Part shown: positions 45,475-55,361 of the stretch, in pieces
Position numbering within the stretch: the first letter of the stretch is position 1
Layout of the letters: every line of letters begins with the position of its first letter
NCBI GenBank assembly: GCA_032622095.1
Contig: CP136063.1
Span: forward strand, 122,532,723-122,596,722
Direction of reading: 5' to 3'
Source of the DNA: Siphonodentalium dalli
Lineage: Eukaryota; Mollusca; Scaphopoda; Gadilida; Siphonodentaliidae
DNA length: 64,000 nucleotides
The notes under the pieces: generated by a model
Seen by the model: only the letters and a program-made list of their open reading frames with translations
The model's database searches: none
Told to the model about the DNA's origin: nothing
Translations under genes and position numbers: made by a program

Positions 45475-47700
45475 TATTGTTACGTCCAAGATCCCAATAG
45501 TGGTAATGTAGGACGGTGACTGGGCAGATGTTAGTTGCGCGGTTTTTGTGTCTCTTCCTCTTTTGCTGGTACTAAAGCAGCAAGGAAGGTCTCTGGTGAT
45601 TCCGACGACACAATATAATCATCCAGGTGGTTCCAGTCGATTGTGGTGCGAACAAAGAAGGAGTTCTCGTATTGTGCACAGTATGATCGTGGCACTTGGA
45701 AGCACTTGTTGTTTTTCGTTTCGTACTTCTTGACCAGGTTTGTTACTTGATGGTCACTGAATGTTTTTGATGTAATCTTTCTGGTCTCTCTTTTTGGTGA
45801 GGAAATTGTCGGATGGCATAGCTGGTACCAGGTTCATTACCACCTTGTAAAAATACGACAGCCGCTGGATTTTCCTCCTCTCGTATAGTGGTGGTAGCTT
45901 TAGTTCACTGAGTATGTTCGTCATTGATCCAGGATGGTAGCTTCGATAGTCATTTTTAATGAATCTCCCTGCTTTCCTCTGTATTTTTTCTAGGAGATCA
46001 ATTTATTTTTGTTGGTATGGATCTCAGATGGTTGAGCCATAGTCCATGACGGATCGGACTAGGGATAAGTATGCTATCTGTTTGAGTTTTCCTGGCATGA
46101 ACTTCAGGTTGCGGCGTAGAAAGTCCAGTGTTGAATTTGCTTTCTTTGATATGTTGTTGATATGTGTTGTCCATTTTAGGTCGTTTGAGATTTCTAGTCC
46201 GAGGTATATGTTGTGTGCCACTTGTTTTAGGTTTTGTCCATCTAGCATATACATCTTGTCAAGTTTCTTTTGCATGCTCATCACATAGCACTTCTTTGCA
46301 TTGAAGGACATTCCCCAGTGTTTGGCCCATCCTTCAAGGCTCTGCAGATCTTGTTGCAGTTGATGTTGGTCATTGATGTTGTTTATCTGCCGGTAGAGTA
46401 GGCAGTCATCGGCAAAAAGTCTGACTGTAGATTTGACACTATCTGGTAGGTCGTTTATGTGACATAGGAATAACAGAGGACCCAGAACAGTTCCATGTGG
46501 TACACCGGAGTCCACGTCAACTTCGTCTGATGTCTGTCCCTCCAGTACTACTCTCATTTTCCTTTCTGTTAGGAAGCTCTCTAGCCATGTGTGGAGTTGG
46601 CCACGGATCCCATACTGGTGTAGTTTATAAAGGAGCTTCTTGTGAGGTACCGTGTCGAATGCTTTGGAGAAGTCTAGGATGATCATGTCGACTTGTTTTT
46701 TCTTATTATATGATTTTGTCAGTTCGTCTATTGTTGTAAGAAGCTGCGATTCACATGAGTAGCCTGATCTGAAGCCGTGGTTGAGTTTTGTGAGGACATT
46801 GTTCTTCTCGAGGTGTTTCAGCGTGTGTTTGCAGATACAATGTTCCAGCAGCTTACAAGCAACGGACGTGAGTGAGACTGGCCGATAGTTTCCTGCGGTG
46901 TGTTTGTCGCCTTTTTTGAAGATGCTTGAGATGTTTGCTTTCTTCCAGTCATCTGGTAGATGTCCGGTGTCTATTGAGTATTGGAATATGCTTGCCAGGC
47001 CTGGACCAAGTTCTTCTGCACACTCCTTAAGTATTCGGTTTGGTATGTCGTCTGGGCCAGCTGCTTTGGATGGATTTAGCTCCTTCAGTAGTTTGGTGAC
47101 CCCCTCTCTGGTGATAGTCAGTGGTTGTATGTCAGATGGTGTGTGTATCCTGGTTGTGGTTGATGGTCCTGATTTATCCTTCGTAAAAACTGACTTGAAT
47201 TGGTTTAGGAGGATTTCTGCTTTCCCTTTACTGTCGTCCGTCAACGTTCCATTTGCTAATAGTGGTGCCACCCCGATGGAATCCTGCTTTTTCGCCTTGA
47301 TGTATTTCCAGAACGGCTTGCTGTTCTTTTTCCCAAGCTGCTCGGCGATGGTGGTGTTCGTGTAATTCCACTCTGCTTGCCTCATAGCGTGTTTGCATTC
47401 TCTTTGGCACTGTTTATATTTTGTCCAGCAGTTGGTTTTTCTGGCTTTCTTATATAGACGTGCTTTTTTCCTCAGCAATCTTTTTTCTTTCCCGGTTAGC
47501 CAAGGCGGTTTATTTCTTGGCTGTAAGTGTTTGGAAGGGATGTGTTTATCCATTGATGTTTTCAGTTCAGTCTTGAATGTTGTCCATATTTCATCAATGT
47601 TTTCTTTCTGCGCTTTCATATGTGCAACATTTGCTGATACTAATGATGCATCTAGTTTCATGTCTCCCCACGATGCTTTGCTGTAGATGTAGCCTTGGCG
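45475..47700 (-). mobile_element. 5'-truncated LINE (jockey/CR1-like) insertion
   Basis: The minus-strand retrotransposon body runs from about 47700 (5', truncated directly against GGTCC repeat of the hAT-like host) to about 45475 (3', ending near an ATACAGATACAG tail). No endonuclease domain is present. 5' truncation is the normal result of target-primed reverse transcription. It interrupts the hAT-like element's GGACC-rich sequence. Confidence 0.85.
45530..47661 (-). pseudogene. LINE reverse transcriptase, disabled
   Basis: A 545-codon open stretch (47661-46024) holds a non-LTR reverse transcriptase: NYRPVSLT at about 258-265, DFSKAFDTVPH at 330-340 (motif A), SGVPHGTVLGPLLF at 385-398 (motif B, with His where Gln is usual), FADD at 416-419 (catalytic motif C), then the thumb region to DYGSTI. 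There a TGA replaces the expected Trp (46024), a TAA follows seven codons later, and the frame continues as DPYQQK, IDLLEKIQRKAGRFIKNDYR and YERRKIQRLSYFYK. A further frameshift near 45760 leads to the C-terminal FFVRTTIDWNHL segment. The type is jockey/CR1-like. It cannot make an active enzyme. Confidence 0.9.
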
Positions 47701-47741
47701 GTGTGGTCCGGTCCGGTCCGGTCCGCATCACTAATTCAGTG

Positions 47742-49440
47742 CATGCCAATATAAATTATACGCCGATATTGAACTTCGAGCAAATAATAACGCTGATTCT
47801 TTCTGGCGAATTCTGATAATAATTAAGACTATGTGTCACATGTGAAATGATACTTAGTGAGCATTAATTGTCTGAAGCTCAAATAATAAGCGTTATTCGA
47901 GCTTGTCTAAAAAATAATATTTCCCCTTAGAAACTCAAATTGACTGAGGCCATGAAAGCACCACTCAAACAATGATATTGTTGTCAAGCATCAAAGAAAT
48001 AAATGTTAAAAAGACATCCAACCGATCCTATTTTAATGTTGTGTATTGTGGGAGAATTCAACAACAGTGTCCTTGACGGTAGGCAGTTGTTACCGGCCGG
48101 CTAAGGAAGGTTCGATTGTTGACCTTGACATGACATGACCTTTCGTGACGGAAGTAAAATTTATATTTCGCGCATGCGCTATGTGCAATTTTTCGTACTT
48201 GCGTAAAATTAAGCAAACAAAGTTTTTCATCTTGCTGAATTCAAACTTAATTGATTAGAACACGTATTTGAATATGATTATCAGAGTTTACCGAAATAGA
48301 ATGTGGTATTGCGTGGGAACGTTACATCCTTCCATATGAATTCAACGACTATTGGCTGATGAACTGGTTAAAAATTCGATTTGAATCGAAGTTCGAGTGA
48401 CAGTGACGATGACCGTGAATCGTGATATTGACATTCACATTGTTGTTGACATTTTTTATTGAATTTTGTTAGCGGCAACACTCGGGTCTCAACGAGAGAA
48501 ATTGAGCAACCTTGTACATCAGCGAACATTCTCACAAGAAGAAAACCACAGTGTTCACAAGTGATCTAATCATTCTAATGTTTTCAAATGCAAGTGACTA
48601 CTGGAACACAACAACAACAACAACACTCAAGTCTCAACACGTCAACAGTGTGTATAGCAACACCAACAGAATGAAAATGTACCAACTACACTGTGGAATT
48701 TGACAATACTATTATAAATAAGATTTGGACTGCATTGGTCTTAACTTAAGTCAAGCTGGAGTACATATTCAATTGCAATGGAATTATGGGTGTACAAGTG
48801 CCAAAAGACTCAATAGTTTATTTACAGTTACTAGTACTACCACTACTGCCTGATGAATAAATCCAGTGATTTTCAGTTCTATTTCATCATTGGAAAAGAT
48901 GCAACACCATTCACTCAGCTTCAACAAATACGAGTTCCACTGTTGAGAATGAACGTCACCATGGACTGTCAAAATGAAACATCAGACTGACCAAATTCTT
49001 CAATTGTTGAATAAATCATCATGTACTACATGTTATATGATATGATGTAGTAGATATCCATATAAATGAATAATTTCTTCTTTGACTGCCACCCCATAAA
49101 ATAAATCCAGCATAACCTTGGAGACCTACACGGAGCATACATATTACATATATAAATTCAAAAGAGAAGGTTTAAACATGTATATTGAGAGTCCCAACAC
49201 ACTAACCATGCAGTAACCAGATATGTTTTATACTATAATTACTACAGTAAAAGTAAAACAATTTTGGGAAACAAATTTACAATTTCTTCTGTACTTTAAT
49301 TTGAAGCATTTCACTGTTCAGGCTCTAACTTGAACCTGGTAATTGTTTGCTTATATCATGTAGCAAGGATTAATTAGACAAATAAATTCACAAGGAGTAG
49401 ATATATATTCCAACTATATATGCATCAGATAAAATGATTT
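47742..49440. other. Non-coding stretch with an inverted copy of a promoter-like segment
   Basis: 48074-48110 is an inverted copy of 54634-54670. An NRF1-like CGCGCATGCGC lies at 48169-48179. Short frames at 48512 and 48784 have no features. A weak possibility is an unrecognised promoter near 48.1 kb. Confidence 0.4.
48074..48110 (+). repeat. Inverted repeat partner of 54634-54670
   Basis: GACGGTAGGCAGTTGTTACC + GGCCGGCTAAGGAAGGT. Its complement occurs at 54634-54670 with a single-base difference or so. Confidence 0.85.
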
Positions 49441-49449
49441 AAGCGTTGC

Positions 49450-51150
49450 ACCGGGTAAAGAATGAGTAATTTATTAGGGCCCCTTCAAGTCATTTCAATT
49501 AATTATCACATGAGGTAAACATCACCCATTGCTTCACAATAAACAAAGTTACCACAATCTTATAAGGTGATAACAGATGCTCTTTATTGCTATAAATTAT
49601 ATTTGTGCGTTTTTAAGTCATCTGATGTTAATGGCACTTATCCCATGACACTCCCCATGTCAAATTACCCACACATTTCCTGAGCTGATAATAAATGCTC
49701 TTCATTGATCATATATGTTAAGATAATTTATTAGTCCCCCTTTAAGTCACATGAGGTGAAAGCGCCTAGCCCATGGTCAGGTGACCCCTGTGTACCAATT
49801 TTCATACATATCGTCAAAGCTGATAACGAATGCTCTTTATTTTATCTATATGATATAGAACTCTCTCTTTATTGTTCATCACATATGATAATATAATTTT
49901 AAAGTTTGCCTTTAGGGTCAATGGCACCTATCCAATGGTAATCCTGGGTCAATTTATCCCTACACACCGTACCAATTTCAAGTGACCAGGGTCCAACTAG
50001 TTTGGGTTTGTCATTAATTATTTAATTAAAATTATTTATTGGTGCCCCTTTAAGTTGTCTGAGGTCAATGCCACTTATCCTATGACACTCAATTTGCCCA
50101 TGTGTACCAATTTTCATCAACTCCTCTAGCCAAAATATATATAAATATTTGTGTATGTGAATTTTTTTTCCATGGTGGGGGGAGGGGGAGATATACAGAG
50201 TTGGGAAAGAAAACCAGGGGCAGATGACGTGGTACGTGTACCAGCCAATCTTGATACAGAGAATATCAGAAGGCATCTTTGTTGAAGACTTATAATCAGT
50301 TTTGTCCATATTTTGCCAAGATAAATTATATTAACCCGCTTGCAGCATTAAAGATCCTGTGCCAGTGCATTCTCTTATATATGTGTCTCCCATAGGGAGA
50401 ATGCACTGGTTTACAAGGTTGAGGTAAATATTGTTAGGTCAAGGTATGCTCTCATATATGTGAGGATCCCTATGGGAGACTCATATATAAGAAAATGCAC
50501 TGGCACAGGATCTTTATATATGTAAGAGAATGCATTGGCACAGGGTTTTTCACAAAATTTCAAGAAGCCCCAATCATGGAATGGTTAATTATAAATGACC
50601 ATATTGGCTCAATATTGGGAATATAATAGCAAATTTAAATAGCAAAATTGTTATTTTGTACATACATGTATATGTTTCACTGGTGTCCAAACTAGACTGA
50701 ATTTTAAGGTAAATAATGTGAATGACTTGTTCATTTTCAGTAAATAGTACTTAATACTCCATTGGAATTAACCCTTTTATAACTAAACAATGTGGTGAAT
50801 TGGTGATAGGGGTGGGGTTTATCCAATAGATACCACAACCCAATTTTTTTAACAGTTGGGAATTTCATACCTGGTATATTTCAAACTAACTATAAGTCGA
50901 AAATTTTCTGATATTAATTTTGCATTTATACTATGGGGACTAAATTTTTTTTTTTCTTAGTAAAAAAACCCATACATGTAGATGATCAATGAAGAGCGCT
51001 TGTTATTAGCTCAGAAGATATGTGGGATAATTTGTGCACACAGAGATAAATTGACATAGGGAGTGTCATGGGATAGTTGATATTGACCTCAGATGACTTA
51101 AAGAGGCACTAATAATTACAAATAAAGAGCGTTTATTGTCATCTTAAAGA
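49450..51150. repeat. Diverged tandem repeat with an inverted copy and a MITE
   Basis: Units of about 125-150 bp with GCTGATAA-ATGCTCTTTATT and TTTAAGTCATCTGAGGTCAA-GGCACTTATCCCATGACACT occur at about 49560, 49685, 49830, 49925 and 50040. An inverted copy lies at 50985-51140 (GTGTCATGGGATAG...GACCTCAGATGACTTAAAG). A TTAA-flanked MITE (50335-50584) lies between. Foldback structure, non-coding. Confidence 0.7.
50335..50584. mobile_element. TTAA-flanked MITE (piggyBac-type)
   Basis: TTAA at 50331-50334 and 50585-50588. Ends CCCGCTTGCAGC... and ...CCAATCATGGAATGG. The interior has inverted CCAGTGCATTCTCTTATATA words. The family is shared with 24895 and 39172. Confidence 0.65.
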
Positions 51151-53170
51151 AAGAAACTGTGGGAATGTGCCAAATTCTACATATTCTGGTAAAGTATTTT
51201 AAAAGCAAGAGCAAAATTAAATAATTCAAATCCATATGCTCTACTTTTCTCATATTAACATTATATATACTAGATTGAACAAAGTGTTAAAAAATTACAC
51301 AAAAAATTGAAGAAAATTAATCTCCAGAAAAAGTTTTCTCGAACACTATCTTTTAATTGAATTAAATATTAGTGTCTTTTTAAAGATATCTGCGCCTTTC
51401 TTGTGATACTCCCAGTGTCAACATGAATCCATTTTTTTAAATATTATTTCAGGGCTTTCTTGTGAGACATATTTTAAGGTCACAACCTGTTATTTCTTCA
51501 ACAAATGCCAAACATTGATTTTGATAATAGACACAAATTTTCACTTTGGCCAAGGGCTTAGGTCCAATCTTGCTGAATCTTAAATACATGGAAATATCTA
51601 GTTCTGGGTTAAATAGCTTTGATAATAGTGCAAGGATGGATACCTTAAAGGTATACATTTTTGTTCTGGTTATTGTTCGAATTTTAAAAAGATTAGATTA
51701 TTTTTCACCATATAATGTATTTCCATGACAAATATTTAGCACAAATGTTAATGCATATGGAATTATGGATTTCTATGTACTTCATCCTTTTTTCTCTGCA
51801 CTATTCCTAATTTGTGGAACAGTTATTTGAATCTGTGATAGTGCTAAACCTATATAATATCCATGCACAAGTCAACTGTGTATGGCTTGACTGGAGGCCC
51901 AAGTGGCAGTTTTTTCTCTATTGGTGTTGGGGAAACGATGGATGTCCTGTGCATAAATTTAATAATTAGGTGTCACTTGAGTAAATAGGTGGTTGTTATA
52001 TTATATTATCTTATTGTTCTTTGTCTTGTGAATTAATATGGATAATCTTCAAAATGAGATCTTAGCCCACCAAATGTGCTTATAGTTGGTACAATGATCC
52101 AGCTTAATATCATGAATATCCATGCTTTTGACCAGCAAGGGCCATCGTGGTAAACATACAGTTAGATTAGGTGAATAGCCACTGGGTCTATACCTGTATG
52201 GTGATTTTTATAGGATTTTGCCTACTGCAGTGGTAATGTAACAGTATGCTGTGGGGCAGATGTTGGATTAAATCAGCCAAGTTATACACCTCTTTGTTCA
52301 GGAAGAAATACTATATACATATAAAATTCCCTGGATCTGTATTTGTGAAGAAATCTTGAAAGTCTAGTGCATTTATGAGAACAAATGGCAAACCCAGAGT
52401 AACATGTCATCTCCCCTGGATATTCCCCCACCCTGGACATTTCCCTCCTGGATATCATCCCACCCCACCTATAAATAACAAAATTGACTCCTTTTATATT
52501 GTTTGATCCTGAATTGGCCAGAAAAAATACTTTTTGAGATTTAATTATATTTTTTTTATATATTTTATATATATTTTTTTTCCAAGTGAGAATTTTTTTT
52601 TACTCTGACAGTGATTACTGATATTGTTTTATCCTGAAATGGCCAGCAAAATGTTTTTGATATGAATATTGATTTTAGAGTTATCCCTTCAACCCTGTTT
52701 GACCAGGTGTTTATGCCAACTTTATGGGCCACATATTATTACACATCTCGAGAAAGAAATAACAAACTTAAAAAATTTATATCTGTGCACTCTGAACTTT
52801 GATGGGTGGGATCCTCAACTTGAATCAAATATTTATTACCCCCCCCCCCCCAAAGCCAAAGAAATAGTAATTTAGGAGCTACTGATAGGAATGAGTATCA
52901 ATAAAAGCATTCACACTAGCTAGTCAATTTAACTACACGTAGTGTAAATATTGCATCCTGCATGCATGGATAATCCCCAAGGCCAAACCCAACTACTTGT
53001 CCCACTATTGTCCCCAAAGTAGACACCATGAATAATTGATTTAATAACTTGATGTTTTCTATTGTTTTCCCTTAAGTTAATAACAATAACACAACAAAAC
53101 TTATAAAATGAGTCTACAGTAATGTTCTATATAATCAACCTCTAAACCACAGCAGAATTTGGAGAATTTG
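51151..53170. other. Non-coding AT-rich stretch
   Basis: No supported gene. Frames of 60-69 residues at 51449-51728 overlap antiparallel. There is a 14-base C run at 52839 and AT-rich low complexity at 52540-52610. Confidence 0.45.
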
Positions 53171-53395
53171 GCTGAAGGGGTCACTCTCACCAAAAAAAGT
53201 GCTGAAGGGTACACAGGGTTTGAAAATGTGCTGAAGGGTACACAGGATTTGTGATCGGCACGAACACCATTACTTAAATTGTGTTTATGAAAGTCTGGCG
53301 CCCATTAGCAGTTTGTTTTCAGTACATTTTAATATTCATTGGAACAGAAACAATTATTCTCTAACAGAAATCATGGCAGATACGCAAACTGAATG
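53171..53395. repeat. Half copy of the GCTGAAGGGGTCAC MITE
   Basis: Matches one arm and centre of the element at 35578-35900 (GCTGAAGGGGTCACTCTCAC, GTGCTGAAGGGTACACAGG). The second arm is missing. Confidence 0.8.
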
Positions 53396-54187
53396 CCTTT
53401 AGAACAATATTTCTAACAATAATTATCACTGCTAGACAATTTTGTTGTTGGTGGAATTCACATCATGAAAAAAAAAATGTTTTGAGTGACGGTGAATGAT
53501 ATATAAACACGTCTGGTGAACTTTAATTAATGCAGGGTGGGTTGAAAATCTTCAAGACTGAACTCAACTATTGAACATAGTGAAGATAACCACAACCGAC
53601 TATTTTCAACAACTGACATTAGGCCTATGACTTAAATTTAAATTTTGTGTCAATGCTGAACCTGACCGGATTGACAACATTGGAAAAATAACATTTCTAC
53701 ATTTAAGTTATTTTTAACAAAACCAACTATGGTGCATTGAGAGGAGTGGGGTTGGTGACCGACATTTGGGGCTTCTTATTAATCTTAAAGTAATATCCCC
53801 CGCCCCCAAAAAATGGAATTAATTTGGATTGAAATAAATTTAATCATACTGTTATTAATATTCTATACTAGACCACTAGTAATATTATAATTTCAACAAT
53901 TAGAGTCTGGATTTGTACTGTTCCTTTCACAGTGTCAGATTAACAATGTCAATGCTGGTTAGCTGCTGCTGGTGTGTACATTCACTTTGTGAATGTGATG
54001 ACTGATGTTGTGTTGCAGCGTTCTAACTTCTATCTTCATGAATCATGGACTTTGCGGTAGTCTGGGAGAGAATTGTTGACTCTTAACTTAACTAGTCATG
54101 AATTAACAGAATTTCATAATCCCACACTCAGGACATTGCCAGACTCTGTGAGTGTGACTCACTGACTCGGTGTAACTTTGACCACAG
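53396..54187. other. Upstream region of the gene at 54763
   Basis: AT-rich; no repeat or gene is recognised. Confidence 0.4.
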
Positions 54188-54325
54188 TTACTGGACATAA
54201 AGTCCCAAAAAATAAGGTTTTAATCGAGTTTAGAAATCGGTATCCTTATAACGAAGTAGTTAATATAAGGATACCGATTTCTAAACTCGATTAAAACCTT
54301 ATTTTTGGGACTTTATGTCCAGTAA
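54188..54325. repeat. Near-perfect palindrome, 63-bp arms, 12-bp loop
   Basis: 54188-54250 (TTACTGGACATAAAGTCCCA...) is the reverse complement of 54263-54325 with only an A/T-tract length difference. The loop is ACGAAGTAGTTA. It lies about 440 bp upstream of the start codon at 54763. A young foldback insertion or a structured regulatory element. Confidence 0.92.
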
Positions 54326-54609
54326 GTTGAGTAACTGTGCTTTGACTGACTCTGACTCTGAGAGTGAGACGAGGCACAACAGTCAACACTTTCAGTTGTA
54401 AGCACATCGGTTCCATCCCGTTTTGCAACGTACTCATTCTAAATTCATATTGTATTGTATTCTGGATTCCTTTGTTTCCATTACATTTGACCGCGATTAT
54501 CTAATAATTTGAAAAACATTTCGTAATTCGCGGATGTAAACACTTTCCAAACTGGTCGCTCGATGTATCGTGACTACTAACTGCTTTCATGTTAATGTAC
54601 TTCCTGTTG

Positions 54610-54762
54610 AATGTCCGCGCATGCGTACAGCCGACCTTCCTAAGCCGGCCGGTAACAACTGCCTACCGTCGTTGACATTTGTACAGTCCAGATCCGATAG
54701 ATTCTCAATCGAACATATCCACTTCCGGTTGGACGCCATTTGTTTACTATATCCGGTCAATC
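54610..54762 (+). promoter_or_regulatory. Promoter-like segment with NRF1, ETS and YY1-type motifs
   Basis: CGCGCATGCGT (54616-54626, NRF1-like), CACTTCCGG (about 54720-54728, ETS/GABP-like) and GACGCCATTTG (54733-54742, YY1-like) lie in order within 150 bp upstream of the ATG, with no TATA box. This is the usual make-up of housekeeping-type animal promoters. 54634-54670 in the same segment is the inverted repeat partner of 48074-48110. Confidence 0.6.
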
Positions 54763-54989
54763 ATGGCAACCAAAGGAAAGAAGGGTTTTAAATCCCCTAA
54801 AAAAGCCGAAGAAACTACCGTAAACGAGGAGTGTGAAAGCGAAGGAGATGCTACAGGCACCATCGAAACAAAATTAACTTCGCATTCTGAAGATAAAATG
54901 GATCCAGAAGCACCAGTGACGGATATCCAAAAATCTTCGCCAGAGCCGATTTACGATGAGCCAACTTTGTCGGAGCTCATAATCGAATG
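54763..54989 (+). CDS. First coding exon of an unrecognised gene
   Basis: ATG at 54763 in good context (CAATCATGGC). Encodes MATKGKKGFKSPKKAEETTV followed by a Glu/Asp/Ser/Thr-rich stretch, ending SPEPIYDEPTLSELIIE(W). About 75 residues, charged and probably disordered, with a Lys-rich N-terminus; no signal peptide. The frame continues only to a stop 21 bases past GTATTA at 54990, which I take as a weak donor with the Trp codon split. No later exon is recognised in the window; the next 3.9 kb is a nest of transposons. The family is not known to me. Support is the promoter-like upstream motifs, codon-like composition and start context. Confidence 0.55.
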
Positions 54990-55361
54990 GTATTATTTCA
55001 GTCAATAATGTTCTATAACTTAAGGACTTTACTAACCCAATTTTCCCCAAATTTAATGGAGTCCAAAATAAAGGTTTATGTTTACTTTTATTACTAATCA
55101 CAGTAACCATACCCATGGATGCTACATTTTAAGAGTATAATTCATGGTAGATTATGTTAGAAATTCAAAATGTGAAAGTTATAGAAGTTTTTAAAATTTA
55201 TTTTTTCGAACCCAAAATCAACAAACACAAAGGTCATATCTAAGAAAAAAATATGGGTATGTATACTGAACACTGTGAAGAATGATGAACAATAAAGATA
55301 TACTCACATTTCTTCAGTTTTATTAAGATTTTTGGCTTGGAAGCAGTTGTCTACAAATGGT

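Larger units (their letters stand above)
42151..47733. mobile_element. hAT-like element containing two nested insertions
   Basis: Exact 8-bp target duplication ATTCAGTG (42143-42150 and 47734-47741) flanks termini TAGTGATGCGGAC and GTCCGCATCACTA. The 8-bp duplication and TAGNG-type tips fit hAT. Subterminal GGACC/GGTCC iterations occur at 42170-42290, 45412-45470 and 47703-47725. After removing the 2.2 kb insertion (42843-45057) and the LINE (about 45475-47700) roughly 1.1-1.2 kb of own sequence remains. No transposase is seen, so it was non-autonomous. Confidence 0.88.

Noticed and set aside
42151-47733. Reading the whole block as one autonomous transposon using the reverse transcriptase
   Set aside because: The reverse transcriptase is LINE-type with its own 5' truncation and 3' tail, while the outer ends and 8-bp duplication are hAT-like; nesting explains it better.
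46046-47816. Plus-strand frames up to 155 residues
   Set aside because: Antisense shadows of the LINE reverse transcriptase.
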